64,000 nt of DNA from Phanerodontia chrysosporium (GCA_001910725.1 MJGA01000052.1:51112-115111); one strand, 5' to 3'. Positions 41,557 to 54,233 are shown, counted from the stretch's first letter. The notes: generated from the letters alone by a model not told the origin. Numbers and translations: made by a program.

Positions 41557-44500
41557 ATGGGCAACATGATTTCCGAGTTCAAGGCTGAGCTTGCTGAGAG
41601 GCACACCCGCCTCCTTTCCCACACACCGCCCAACGAGGACGGCGGCCGCCCTCATTGCCATGCGCCAACAGACATTGTGCGCGACGAGTCGGCCTTCCGT
41701 GAGCTGGTACGTCCGGACGGCCTCCACGGCTGCCACCCTCTAACAAGCCGGACAGATCAACCTCTGCGAAGATATGCGGGATGCCCTCGGTGGCGAGGGC
41801 ATCGACGACCGCCACCTGCTCCTCGAGAAGGTCCTCACCTGGATGGCGACGCACAGCGAACTGGACGTCGAGCACCGGCTCGAGAGCATGGTCGTCGAGT
41901 TCCGTACGTCGACACCTGCGCCGCATCTCTGCGCTCATACTCACTGCCCCCACAGTGTACAAGGACCTGCCACACCCGCCAGAGTCGTACCTCTCACTCC
42001 CGAACGAGGCTACGCACGTGCCCCGCTCAGATGTCAACTACGCCTTCCGCCCTGCGGACGGCTCGAATTACAACGTCATGACCCCTGCCCTCGGCAAGGC
42101 GGGCACGCCCTACGCACGGTCAGTACCCTCGGCACGCTCGCTCCCAGCGTCCGCGCTGCCCGACGCAAGTCTCGTCTTCGACATGCTCCTCAAGCGCGAC
42201 GAGTTTGTGCCGCACCCAGGTACGCATCAACAATTTGGCGTCCCCACAGATTCTCACCGCGCCCCAGACGGCGTTTCAAGCCTGTTCTTCGCATTTGCGG
42301 ACCTCGTCATCCACTCGATCTTCAACACGGACCGCAACGACTCGACGATCAACAACTCGAGCAGCTACCTCGACCTCAGCCCGCTCTACGGCAGCTCGGA
42401 CAAGCAGGTTGACACCGTTCGACGTGAGTTTCCGCACAGCCCGGTGGCATTAGCGCTAACTGGATTGATTTTGCAGGCAAGGACGGCACGGGCCGCCTGA
42501 AGGAGGATGTCTTCGCGGACAGCCGGCTGCTGTTCATGCCGCCCTCGCGTGCGCACTACTCGTGCTGCTCTGCCGGAACCATAACGTGCGTGTCCCAACT
42601 ATTTCCTCGCTCACGTTCCACCTGCCAACGCTGCGCGCAGTATATCGCCGACAAGATGCTCGCGATCAACGAGCACGGGAAGTTCCACGCGCCCGAGACA
42701 CTCGAAGCCCCGGGACGACTGGCGCAGGACGACGAGCTCTTCGCGCGCGCGCGCCTCGTGAACTGCGGGTTCTTCATGCAGATCATTCTCGGCGACTATG
42801 TCGGCGCGATTCTCGGGCTCGCGCGCGACGGGCACGCATGGCGGCTCAAGATCCTCGAGCCGTACCGCAGCCCGACCGGCGGCGTCGTCCCGCGCGGCGA
42901 GGGCAACGCCGTCTCGGCCGAGTTCAACCTCATGTACCGCTGGCACGCGACGCTCTCCGCGCCCGACACGGCGTGGATCGAGCAGGAGTTCCGCGCGCTG
43001 TTCCCCGGCCGCGACCTCGCGACGCTCACGAAGGAGGACTTTGGCAGGGCGTACGGCCACATACGTTCCCGCTCCGCCAAGGAGCCGCAGGAGTGGACCT
43101 TTGGAGGGTGCGTCCCTCGGCATGGTGCCGCTGCGAGCTCGGGTCTGACAATGTCTGCAGCCTTAAGCGCGGCGAGTCGGGACGCTACCAGGACGGTAAG
43201 TCGTATCTCTCCAAACCCGTGCATCGCCGATGCTGACATCGCCGTAGTGGAGCTTGCACAGATTCTGCAGAACGCCACCGAGGCCGAGGCCGGCGCTTTC
43301 CGCGCTCGCGGCATTCCTGAGGTCATGAAGGTCGTCGAGCTCATGGCAATCGAGCAGGCGAGGAGCTGGGGCACATGCTCAGTAAGCAAAATATACACCC
43401 CTCACAATGATCTACCCGCTAACGTTCGAGCATAGCTCAACGAGTTCAGGCGGTTCATGGGTCTCAAGCGTAAGTACATTTATGTCCCTTACTGCGGGAT
43501 GTGGTGCTGATGCAACTATCTGCAGCATATGCTAGGTCGGACCGTACCATAATCTCAGTTATTCCACTGCTGACTGTTGTCACAGCTTCTCTGAGTGGAA
43601 CTCGGACGAAAGCGTTGCTGTGCGTAGTCTCGGAGCTATTAAACATTCCTTCCTCTGATACCTGTCGCAGAGGGCCGCGCAGATGCTATACCACGACATT
43701 GACAACCTGGAGCTTTACGTTGGCTTGGAGGCCGAGGAGGCCAAGAAGCCCGGCCCCGGCGCGGGCCTGTGTCCTGGCTACACGCTCTCGCGCGCCATTC
43801 TCTCCGACGCCGTCTGCCTCACGCGCGGCGACCGGTTCATGACGACCGATTTCACACCGCAGAACCTGACAGCCTGGGGCTACAACGACTGCCAGTTCGA
43901 CGTCAACGACGGCTCGTACGGCGGCATGCTCACGAAGCTCCTCTTCCGCACCCTGCCGGACTGCTACCCGGCTGGCAGCGTGTATGCACACTTCCCGTTC
44001 CTCGTCCCGAAGCGCATGCGCAAGGAGTTCCTCTCCCGCGACGCCGCGCTCCTTGATCAGTACACGTGGGACCGCCCCGTGCTGCCCACATCTCTCCTCG
44101 AGCTCCCGCGCCCGCCCCCTGCGTACGAGGCGCGCGTGCGTGCGCTCACGGGCCGCCCCGCCACTGCCTTCACTGGACTCGAGCAGGTTCTGTTCACCCC
44201 CGACGCCCTTGAGGCGCACCGCCTCAGCTTCCTGCGCTTCACGGATGCACAGCTGCACCACCAGTCGCTCTCCATCGGCGGCAGCAAGCGGTACGTCGAC
44301 ATTGTCCGCGATGTCGTCAACATGGTACCCATCTTCTGGATTGCCGCTATGGTCACTATTCATACATTTTCAGCTTGATCGGTCTCTAATGAGCTTCGCA
44401 GATCCGGCCAGATGCTACGGAGGCGCATGACGAAGGCAAGCACTACCGTCCCGACCGGTACTTCCAGGGCTTTGCCGACCTCGCCGAGTACGTGTCCTTT

Positions 44501-45461
44501 GAGCTGACATCATTCGCGTGTCATTGAAATGTATCACAGCTACGTTTATGTCAACACCGACCCCAGCCGCGAGTTCGCGCTGCGGCAACGCGCCCAGGCC
44601 GTCGCAGCAAGCATCTCGAAGCACGTCGTCGGCGACGCTGCATCACTCGGGATGTTCGACCTCATCTCTCGCATCGCGCGCCGTCTCCAGTCTGCGCTCC
44701 ACACCCTCGAGGGCTCGCCGCTGTCGCCGGACGGCTTCGTGGCGCAGCCGCCGTGCGCCGTCCCCGACGTCGCGTCTTTCCTTCCGACCCTCCGGCTGTG
44801 CGGCAACTCCCAGGGCCTCGCCTCCGCCTTTGTCGGCGACCTGGCGGCGTCAGCGGCGGTGTTGGCGCGCTGCGTCGCGCGCCTCGTGGACCGCCTGCTC
44901 GACGGCGAGACGCACCTCCGCAACGAGCTTGCGCTGGCGGGCCTTGGCGTGACCGATAAGCAGATTGCGGAGCAGGTGTACGAGGCGGTTCGCGGCATGG
45001 ACGATGTTGGCGTCGAGCATGGGTACGTCGCTCTCATTGTATTGATCACAGCGCCTGTCTAATGCGGGTCGCAACAGTCTCATGGATAAGCGTTTCATTG
45101 AGGCGGTAAGTCGTATGTAGTGAATTTTGCACGGCGTGTCTGACCAGCAGTTGCAGACTGTACCCGCCATGCTGCATTGCATCTTCAGCCTGCCCAACCT
45201 CCAGCGCGCTCCTGGTCCGTCTGGTAAACTCCATCGGTTCGTGTCTTTGTGACTCTCCCTGTGCGTACATTCTGAATTCTCCTGTGCAGAGTCGTTGAGG
45301 GGCATGACGGCGCGATCGTCGAGGTTGCCTCGTACCAAAACTGGAAGGGCGAGGTCACACCATGGCCCTCTTCCCTGGCTGTCGAGGTATGTCTATGTGC
45401 CCGTTACAAGGATTACGCCTGCTGATTTGACGTTCAGTACTCCGAACTCCTCAGGTTGTAA
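41557..45461 (+). CDS. Ppo-type fatty acid oxygenase with intact dioxygenase and truncated P450-like half
   Basis: Starts MGNMISEFKAELAERH and ends VEYSELLRL-stop at 45459-45461, with more than ten short introns. The heme-peroxidase-type dioxygenase domain is clear: DLVIHSIFNTDRND with the distal His, SSYLDLSPLYGSSD, and FNLMYRWHATLS, whose Tyr and His are the catalytic Tyr and proximal heme ligand of Ppo/LDS enzymes. The C-terminal part has the expected start (HDEGKHYRPDRYFQGFADL is the linker) and end (IFSLPNLQRAPGPSGKLHR; WKGEVTPWPSSLAVE), but the stretch that should carry the ExxR helix and heme Cys is missing between VRGMDDVGVEH and RFIEA. Ppo proteins make 8- or 10-hydroperoxy fatty acids that act as developmental signals; without a P450 heme site this one could at most oxygenate, not isomerise. 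Confidence 0.88.
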
Positions 45462-45885
45462 TTGATGCAACGTAGGTTCAGTACTAGGACATTTCGTTAC
45501 CAATATTCAGATGCGGATGTTTAGGACCCCAGGGATATCAGGAGAGGTCCTCCCTTCTGCTACACACTGTACAGCATGTGATTAGGATATACTTCAATTT
45601 GTGTATGCAGATCTATATTATCCTTCCTCAGGAAAAATGTTGTGTATGCGCCCAACCGGCAAGAAGGTAGGGCACGGAGAGTTACTTGGGCATGACCATT
45701 GACTGAGGTCTAGCGTGAGAGGAGTTCGCGGTTTGGCATGAAGCCTACGTTACAAGGTCTACCATCACAACACGTTGTAGAGGGTCAATGCAGGCAGTGA
45801 CATGCGTGTCGAGTGCAGGGCTGTGTAATATTGCTGCTCTTCTGCGCTCGACAACCAACGACGCCCTACGAGGACACGCGCGCGC
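45462..45885. other. Intergenic region
   Basis: AT-richer DNA after the Ppo gene; no supported gene. Confidence 0.35.
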
Positions 45886-46006
45886 CATAAGACCAGCGAC
45901 CTCACTTCCGGTGCTCAAGTTCGCGAAAGCCGCCCTGAAGCTCCCGCCCGTCCCCGGCCTGCCGTTGTTTGCGGAGGCCCTATCAGCAGTTGTCGAGCGA
46001 GTCAAG
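45886..46006 (+). pseudogene. NACHT gene first-exon relic (copy 3)
   Basis: The translation VLKFAKAALKLPPVPGLP then LFAEALSAVVERVK matches exon 1 of the NACHT gene at 3607 (VLEFAKAALELAPVPGLP; LIIDALSDIVARVK), and the bases before it (CATAAGACCAGCGAC) also match. The start codon region is lost and the splice donor GTGAGT reads GCGAGC. Further on, 46294-46380 encodes DIKRYTKVLNKLMDKSSRL, possibly another fragment of a similar N-terminal bundle. The nucleotide-binding domain is absent. Confidence 0.7.
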
Positions 46007-46389
46007 GCGAGCACAAACCTGCCCTTGTCTATCCGGATGTCCTCATCACTGTGTCGTGAAGTGTAGGATGGGGGGCTCTTGTACCTGCAGATCCTTCGGT
46101 CGTGGCTCCCCAAAAATAAAAGATTGGAAAGGGTGTCCCTTCCTCGCCAAGGACGTCTCAACAAGCTACTGCTTTTCCTCGCACTGCGTCGAAGAGATCT
46201 CTCGCCTGCCTCTATTGCGCTGCTGCTCGCCCTCTGCCTAGACGATGTGACCTGGATGGTCGACCGGCGGCGCTCTGTCCTGGTGGTCAACTTTGCAGAA
46301 TGACATTAAGAGGTATACGAAAGTCCTGAATAAGCTGATGGATAAATCAAGTCGATTAGCTGCAGGTAGCTTGTGGTATTGAAGATAGG

Positions 46390-46840
46390 ATATCTTTCGT
46401 GGTCTGTTAGAGATCCCCTAGCCTAAGATGTTGTATTGTGAACCTGGTTGGGTTTGATTACTGTCTCTGAAAAGAGATAGATTTAGACAATATATATAAT
46501 TTGCTTTCCAATTTTCAGACACCCTACGGCTACGTATGCTGGCGAACAGGAAGTAGCGAGGGAAACAGGTACAAAAATGAGAGGAGCGTTCGAGGCGTGT
46601 GGGAAATGACTGCCGCATTTGCCACGTCGCGTCAGCGGTCGGCCCAGCGCAAGCTCGTGTCTTGTCCGAGCACTTTCTCCACCTCCTTGTCGCACCTGCC
46701 TCATTCTCTCGCCGGCGGACGCTGCTGAGACTTTGGCTGTGGACAGCCTACTCTGAGTCGCAGAGGACTAAATAATCTTCTGGGAATTCGGCCTAACTAA
46801 CTGGTCATCGCGGGGACTTCTCCGTCCCAGTACAGACAGC
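46390..46840. other. Intergenic, upstream of SPF1
   Basis: An AT-rich patch (acaatatatataattt, near 46488) and CTAACTAAC near 46792. No supported gene; an SPF1 leader exon may lie here. Confidence 0.35.
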
Positions 46841-49800
46841 ATGCAAGTCACAACAATATCCGCGATACTGCACCAGCTAATTCACCTCTTGCAGGGTATC
46901 GGTTAAGGTCGAGTCGCCTGAAATTGTTGCGGCGACTCTTCACAAGGCGCTGCCGTGGTACACGTATCTGTACACGGTGCCATTCCTTTCCCTCTACCCG
47001 CTCCTCGCGTATGCGTACTACGTCAAGTACGACGAATGGCTGAAAAGTGAAGAATGGACGTTCCTTGCGTGTGTGTCTCTCGGTGCTGGGCATGCTCTCA
47101 GTTTCTTGGTGACGCGGTGGAGTACGGCGGCAAAGGCTTGGATCACAACTCGCAAGGTGCGTACCTCCAGCTCGGTCGTCTGCTGTGTATGAAACCTGAC
47201 ACCGCGTGCAGGCCAGGTCTTTGGAAGATGCGGATTGCATTCGGCTCATTCCCGCTCCGCACCGTGGTGTGGGCGAAATCGTGCCTCTACACAAGAAGGT
47301 GCCCTCGGATCCGAAGACATACACTTTCAGCTACCAGCGCGACACCTATATCCTCCAATCGAAGGAGCCCATTGTGTTCATCAATCTGCCTTACCCCACC
47401 TCGACCAACCCGCCGCTGGCAACATACCACGCGCCAAAGGGCCTCAGCGCGGCTCAAGTACCCGAGCTGCTTGAGCTGTACGGCAAGAACGAATTCAACA
47501 TCCCGATTCCGTCCTTCTCGTCGCTCTTCGCTGAGCATGCGACAGCCCCATTCTTTGTCTTTCAGGTCTTCTGCGTTGCGCTCTGGTGCCTGGACGAGTA
47601 TTGGTACTACAGCCTGTTCACGCTGTTCATGCTCATCGTTTTCGAGTGCACGGTTGTGTGGCAGGTCAGTCCAAGCTAGCACTGCCTTGAATAAACGGAC
47701 GCTCATCAATTATTCAGCGTCTGCGGACTTTGACAGAGTTCAGGACTATGTCTGTTGCGCCATTTCCGATTCAGTGCAAGAGGAACGGAAGGTGGGTTAC
47801 TATCCAGAGCGACGAGCTGCTGCCCGGGGACGTTGTTTCCGTCGGTGAGTCACCTCTAGAACATGCGTGTATTGAGCTTCGTCCTGAATACACATTCCGT
47901 AGTGCGCCAACAGTCGGAGACGACCGTACCAGCAGATATTCTTCTGATTCACGGCGGATGCATTGTTAACGAGGCAATGCTCTCGGGCGAGTCGACTCCC
48001 CTTCTCAAGGAGTCTATCGAGCTTCTCGACGGCAGTGAGCGGCTGGATGTTGATGCAACCCACAAAAACGCGGTCCTCTTCAGTGGTACAAAGGTCCTTC
48101 AGGCGCGCAGCGGCGGCGACACGCCCGACGGCGGGTGCCTGGGCGTCGTTCTACGCACCGGCTTCGGTACGGCACAAGGCCAGCTCGTACGCACGATGAT
48201 ATTCTCTACAGAGCGTGTGTCTGCGAACAACCTCGAGTCGTTCCTCTTCATCGGCTTCCTCCTCATCTTTGCTATCGCTGCCAGTTGGTATGTCTGGGTC
48301 AAGGGCATCGAACGTGGCCTCAAGAAGTCGAAACTCCTGCTCGACTGTGTGCTTATTGTCACGTCTGTCGTCCCACCTGAACTGCCCATGGAGCTCTCGC
48401 TTGCCGTCAATGCGTCGCTAGTTGCGCTCTCCAAGTATGGTGCGTGCGGGACTGGTGGTCAAGAGGAAACTGGACGCTCATATCAATTGTAGCGATCTAC
48501 TGTACCGAACCGTTCAGAATCCCCTCTGCTGGCCGTGTGGACGTTTGCTGCTTTGACAAGACAGGCACGATCACCGCTGAAAACCTTGTCCTGGAAGGCG
48601 TAGCCGGTATCGAGTACGTCCGACTCCATTCTCATCTCCTCTATCTTCCTAACGCGACTGCAGTGCATCGGACAAACTCAAGCTGGTTAATGTCAAGGAG
48701 GCGGCACGTGAAACGACACTATGTCTCGCGGCCGCACACGCCTTAGTCCGGCTAGATGACGGCACGATCGTGGGTGACCCGATGGAGAAAACAACGCTGG
48801 ACGCACTCGGTTGGCAGCTTGGGAAGGGCGACCAGGTCGCACCCGGGGACGGGGCGACGGTGCACCGCACGACGCTGCAGATCCGCCGGCGGTTCCAGTT
48901 CTCGTCCGCGCTTAAGCGCATGTCGACGGTGTGCAGCCTCCCGAGTGGGAAGCTCGTCGTCGCGGTCAAGGGCGCACCGGAGACGATTCGCGGCATGCTC
49001 GCCACCGTTCCCGAGTTTTATGAGGAGACGTACAAGTACTACACGCGTCGCGGAAGCCGCGTGCTTGCTCTCGGTTTCCGCGAGATGGAGAGCATGTCTA
49101 GCGAAAAGGTGCGCATTCATGGGTGTGCCAGGACCGCTGCACGTTCTGATATTCATTCAGATCAACAAGCTTGCACGGGATGAGGTCGAGAGCAGACTTA
49201 CCTTTGTGGGCTTCCTCGTCTTCCACTGCCCACTCAAGGCAGACGCTGTCGAGACGCTCAAGATGTTGGCCGACTCTTCGCACCGCGTAGGCACTTTGGT
49301 TATGACCAAGAAAGGGTTACTGAATCCGTTATTGACAGTGTATTATGATTACTGGTGACAACCCTCTCACGGCTGTACACGTCGCGAAGGACGTCGAGAT
49401 CGTCGATCGCGATGTGCTCATTCTCGACCTCCGGGAGAACGCGAAGAACGAAGCTGGTTTGTGTATATATTCCGACTGAAAGCAGGACGCTCTGACATGA
49501 TCATATGTTAGATCTTGCGTGGCGCACTGTGGACGAATCGAAGCTGATCCCCGTCAATCCTGACGAGCCAATCGACGAGTCACTACTCCAGGAGTACGAC
49601 ATCTGTATGACAGGTGCTGCAGTCAAGCAATTCGAGAACAAGCCATCCTGGAAGTCTCTGGTTCAGCACACATGGGTGTACGCGCGTGTGTCGCCTGCGC
49701 AGAAGGAGTACATCCTGACGTCCCTCAAGTCCCTTGGATACATTACTCTCATGGCCGGCGACGGCACTAACGACGTTGGCGCCCTCAAGCAGGCCCACAT

Positions 49801-51141
49801 TGGTGTCGCGCTTCTGGATGGTACGCCTGAGGACCTGGCGAAGATTGCCGAACACCAGAAGATGGAGCGCCTGAAGAAGGTCTACGAGAGCCAGCTGAAG
49901 ATATCGGCGCGCTTCAACCAGCCACCGCCCCCGGTTCCTCCTGCTATTGCGCATATGTACCCGAACGTCGTTGAGGCTCAACAGCGCGCAGCGCGCGATC
50001 TGCAGGAGTCGCGCAAGAAGAACCCGATGGAGAAGTTCGACCTTTCGACGATCACAGACAAGCTCGCGGAAATGGACGACGAGGAGGAGGTGCCGAAGAT
50101 CAAGCTCGGCGATGCATCGTGTGCCGCGCCGTTCACGTCCAAGCTCTCGAACGTTTCTGCGAGTGCGTGCATCGCGGCGTTTCCTCGAGTCAATCACGCG
50201 CTGACACATGTGTAGTCACCCATATTATCCGTCAGGGACGCTGCACACTCGTCGCCACCATTCAGATGTACAAGATTCTCGCGCTCAACTGCCTCATCAC
50301 GGCGTACAGTTTGAGTGTACAGTATCTCGATGGTATCAAGTTCGGCGACTACCAAGTTACAGTCACCGGCATGCTCATGTCTGTCTGCTTCCTGTGCATT
50401 TCCCGTGCGAAGGTAATGGATGCTCACCTTTGTTGACATACTTGTACTGACTTGCGTATTCTAGCCGGTCGAGAAGCTCTCGCGCGAGAGACCGCTCGGC
50501 AACATTTTCAACCTCTACGTGCTACTGTCCGTTCTGCTGCAATTCGCACTGCACATCGTGTCGCTCGTGTATATCACACAGCTATCCCGCCAATTCGAAG
50601 AGTGCGTCGCAACCGTTTTTTTCTCCCCTCTAGCTGACTTTCGTGCAGGCGCGGCGAAATTGACCTCGAGGCCAAATTTGAGCCCAATCTCCTCAACACT
50701 GCGATCTATCTTCTCAGTTTGTCGCAGCAAGTCTCGACATTCGCAATCAACTTCCAAGGCAGACCTTTCCGCGAGGGCATCCGCGAGAACCCTGCGCTCT
50801 GGTGGGGCTTGGTCGGTGCGAGCGCTGTGGCGTTCTCGGGTGCCACAGACTTCATGCCCGAGCTCAACCGTTGGCTGCAGATCGTCGAGATGGAGAACAT
50901 CGTGCGTACTTTCCGCTGCTTTGTTCCGCCTAAATCTCTTGCTCATCGGTCTACCTTTCCTACATAGTTCAAATTCAAGCTGACAACAGCGATGGTTGTC
51001 GATTTCGCGGGCTGCTGGGTCATCGAAGTCGCGTGCAAGTGGCTGTTCGCGGACATGGAGCCCAAGGCGATGATCACGCGCGGTCGCGAGCGCAGAGAGC
51101 AGCGCCGCATAACGGAGGTCGTCGAGAAGAAGCAGAGCTAG
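46841..51141 (+). CDS. SPF1: P5A-type ATPase SPF1 (ER transmembrane-helix dislocase)
   Basis: Many short exons ending [10 protein letters not shown], stop at 51139-51141. Motifs: N-terminal spans ([20 protein letters not shown]), actuator motif [12 protein letters not shown], the P5A signature [15 protein letters not shown], phosphorylation site [10 protein letters not shown], nucleotide-binding [19 protein letters not shown], and [21 protein letters not shown], then C-terminal spans. P5A ATPases sit in the ER and extract misinserted tail-anchored or mitochondrial helices, and support ER homeostasis. The start is unsettled: exon 2 begins 46895 in a phase needing two bases, and AT at 46841-46842 before a GCAAGT donor (GC-AG intron 46843-46894) would split the start codon. 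Confidence 0.94.
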
Positions 51142-51468
51142 ATTATTGCTGCTTCCTTGATTGCTTGTGTATTAGAGTGCAATTTACTATATGTGTTCTT
51201 ACTAGTGTCTCGGACACAGCATGGCAGAAGCGGCAAATGCTACATAGCAATGACAATTCGCCAGGTATTAGCCATTCTACCCCGATAGAACCGCTGCCAA
51301 CCGAACATTCTCAAACCTGGCGACAGTAGGGGTGAACGATGTGCTTGCATGAGCCTATGGTGAAGGCATTCATCAAGTATGCATCTGTGCGCAAAGCCTA
51401 CAGTTTCCGACGTAACATTAGATCGGTATTATACATGGCTCGTCTTCTCTTTCTGTGGCTCCCGATGC
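51142..51468. other. Convergent 3' intergenic region, SPF1 / ULA1
   Basis: 327 bp holding both 3' ends. No gene seen. Confidence 0.5.
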
Positions 51469-53380
51469 TTACGGCGTACCGATGGTGCCCGTCCAGGAAT
51501 CGACAAGGTCGATGACGCAGTAACCGTTCACGGGCACGTACTGCTTCGTGATCATCTTGATCGCCTCTTGCGCAACCATACCGCCGAGGAACGCGGCCGT
51601 GTTCGGGAGGTCCGCCGTGGGCGCGCGCGCACTGTGCCGCCGTGGCGTGTGTCAGCGAAGTAAAAATCGGTAAAGTGGATACGACTCACATTTCACCCAC
51701 TGCGGCGTCGAGCTCGTCGCTCGGCAGCTCGATACCCTGTCCTACTAAGGCTTGCACCTCCGTAGTGAGCGCCTCAGCAGTGACGGCTGAGGGCTCAGTT
51801 CCACGCCCAAGGAGTGCACCTAGGGCGGACAGCGCCAGGTGCGTCGCAGTTTCCTTCGGAATATTTGCACCGCGGACGCTGTGCAAAGCATCAGTGGCGA
51901 AACTGAATGGTCATCGATAGCAAAGCATACCGAGAGCGCCAGCATCCCTGTCGAACGCGCCAAATTGGCGGCCGCGCAAGAGTTTGATGTGGTGCGCGTT
52001 CTTTACGAAGGCGTCCACGACAGCCTCATCGATGTGAACATCTGGGAAGTTCTTCTTGAGGATATCCTTGAAGAGCGCCTGATGGGATTTCAGCACCAGA
52101 GGATCAAGTGCGAGGACGGCACGACGCACGTTCTCAGTCCGTGCCTGCTCCTTGTACATTCGCTGCAGCTTCACGTAGCTCTCCGTGTCGGTCTTCATGT
52201 CGGGCAGCGTCGACGTGAGCGGGAGGCACCCAGGACCTGCAGGATCCTTGACAAAGAGCGCGAGGGTCTGCAAGAGCGCGTGGAACGCGGCGTTCGGTGA
52301 CGTGCGTACGTCGACGGGCGGAAGGTCCAGAAGTGCCTGGATGTCGCTCGGGACATTCTTCTCAGACCACATGCGGACGGCCTGCGCCTCAGCCTCCTCA
52401 AAGTTCTCCTCGTCTAGCTTGCGCTGGCGCGCACGTACGGCAGCTTTGAACGCCTTCTGCTCGGGGTAAGTCCGGGGGAGCGCACCGTCATGCTCTGCGC
52501 GCCACTTATCTGCCTCTTTGATGAGGATAAGTGCAAACGGGATGTGAGCATGCTCTGTCGGGTCTAGTTTGTCATAGTCAATGGAGTCGGCCCAAGCCTG
52601 CAGGGCCGGGAACGGCTTCGTCAACCGCAGCGAGGGCGGAGTCTCGCTGTGAGATTCGATGACTAACAAAAATCGGTCAGACATCCATCCCCGCATACGT
52701 ATAGTATAGACACGCACTGCAATGCTCGTGAAATTGAATGTAAAAGTCGGCAAGGAAACCAGCGGATCGGATGACTATGAGCGGTGGGTAGGTCGGGTCT
52801 AGCCAAAGCAGCGAAGACAGCTGCTCGAGCGTCTTTGCAGGGAGATTGTGTGCAATGACCAGAGAGAATGATGTGATATGTCTTCTGCCCTCATCCGTTT
52901 GAAGTAGGCTCTCCAGCTCGCGGACGTCTGCAACGCCGTCCACGCTCTCATTGAGCTCGCGCAGCAGTGGCACGGCCTCTTCTGCTCGTGACTTGCCGAT
53001 GCTGGCATCCGCGTTCAGAAAGAAGTTGTTTCCAGCATCCGCAGGCGTGGTCAAGGCCGGATCCAGGATGGTAAAGTGCCCGATGCCAGGAAGAACAAGG
53101 TTCTTGAGGACTGAGGTCGAGGTGGCGGAAGCGGAAGTGACAAGGATGCGAGACGACTCAAGAGCAGCCTGTCCCGAGGCTGCCCACAGCCTGCAAGTTG
53201 TCAGTGCCGTCGAGGGCGGGAAAGAGATCGAGCACGCACCTCAGCTGGCGGTCATACCTACGAGTCTTGCTGTCCGGTCTGGAGAGGCGGTCAGTGCACG
53301 ATCCACACAATCGGCAGCATCAATGCTCACTGAATCGAGCTCGTTGCTTCCTCCAGCGTCTGGGACTCGTTCTGGAGCAT
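51469..53380 (-). CDS. ULA1: NEDD8-activating enzyme E1 regulatory subunit
   Basis: ATG 53380 (MLQNESQTLEEATSSIQ), stop 51469. The N-terminal half has the E1 adenylation-fold pieces (RRYDRQLRLWAASGQAAL; TPADAGNNFFLNADASIGKSRAE split; FSLVIAHNLPAKTLEQLSSLLW). The middle has FPALQAWADSIDYDKLDPTEHAHIPF and the catalytic-Cys-half-domain-like insert (KSHQALFKDILKKNFPDV), and the C-terminus is AFLGGMVAQEAIKMITKQYV followed by VIDLVDSWTGTIGTP. This is the pattern of yeast Ula1 / human APPBP1 (NAE1), which pairs with Uba3 to activate NEDD8/Rub1 for cullin modification. As expected for this subunit, no catalytic Cys motif is visible. It is head-to-head with PSF1. Confidence 0.93.
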
Positions 53381-53567
53381 CTCGTTAACGTGAGACACGG
53401 TGGGCAGAGTGGCAGAGGCAGCGAGGGGAGGTCCACTCTCGATATTACGCATCGCGCGCTTGCCCCCGCGTGCCGTCACAGTTGTGACCATGCGTGCGAG
53501 CGTGATGCGCGCGCCCTCGCCCCGCTTGTTCTCTGCCTCTCCCTACCCCTGCTCGCCGTCGAGCACT
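53381..53567. promoter_or_regulatory. Shared divergent promoter, ULA1 / PSF1
   Basis: 187 bp between the two ATGs, GC-rich with a CT-rich run (tgttctctgcctctccctacccctgctc) just before PSF1. No TATA box seen, as is usual for housekeeping genes. Confidence 0.55.
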
Positions 53568-54233
53568 ATGTCCAGCACCGCCCGCCAATTCGGCGAGCTC
53601 GCCACACAGCTCGTCACCGAGTCACGGCGTTCGACGGCGACGGACACGCTGCTCAAGTACAACGACGTGCTCGTCCGCCAGATCGTGCGCGAGCAGCGCC
53701 AGCTCGAGGCCCTCATCCAGGGCGCCGTCGCGCGTCTTGAGGGTGCCGACGGCGAGCTTCAGATCACGCCCGATATTATCCTCTACCAGACCGCCATCCT
53801 CCGCAACAAGCGTTGCCTGCTCGCGTACCACCAGCACCGGCTCGAGCGGCTGAAGGATCTGTACTGGGGCGTGGGCGGCGCGCTGCCGCTGTTGCTGTCT
53901 GCACCGACGGCCACTAGTGCCGCAGGCGGCGCGGCCCAGCCAACCAGCGACGTGCGCTCGAAGCTCTCGCCCCACGAAGTCGACTTTCTGCGCGCATACA
54001 ACGACGCGCTCCTCGACTTCCGCGCGGGCGTCCTTGAGACGGAGGAATTGGACCTCTTCGCGCCTATATCGCGTCCACCGAAGGACCTTCATGTTCTCGT
54101 ACGCGTCGTTCGCGATTGCGGCGTCATCCAGACAGAGGTCGGCGCGATTGACTTCCGACGGGGGCAGCGGTTCCTCGTCCGGCGCGCAGACGTGGAACAC
54201 CTCATCGTACAGGGCTATCTGGAGGAAGTATAG
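53568..54233 (+). CDS. PSF1: GINS complex subunit PSF1
   Basis: Single exon, 221 residues (typical length about 200-230). Starts MSSTARQFGELATQLV. The helical A-domain (LLKYNDVLVRQIVREQRQL; NKRCLLAYHQHRLERLKDLYW) precedes an Ala/Gly-rich linker and the short B-domain (VRVVRDCGVIQTEVGAIDF; RGQRFLVRRADVEHLIVQGYL). This matches Psf1 of the GINS tetramer, part of the CMG helicase at replication forks. It is intronless, unusual here, and begins 187 bp from ULA1 on the opposite strand. Confidence 0.93.
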   Translation: MSSTARQFGELATQLVTESRRSTATDTLLKYNDVLVRQIVREQRQLEALIQGAVARLEGADGELQITPDIILYQTAILRNKRCLLAYHQHRLERLKDLYWGVGGALPLLLSAPTATSAAGGAAQPTSDVRSKLSPHEVDFLRAYNDALLDFRAGVLETEELDLFAPISRPPKDLHVLVRVVRDCGVIQTEVGAIDFRRGQRFLVRRADVEHLIVQGYLEEV

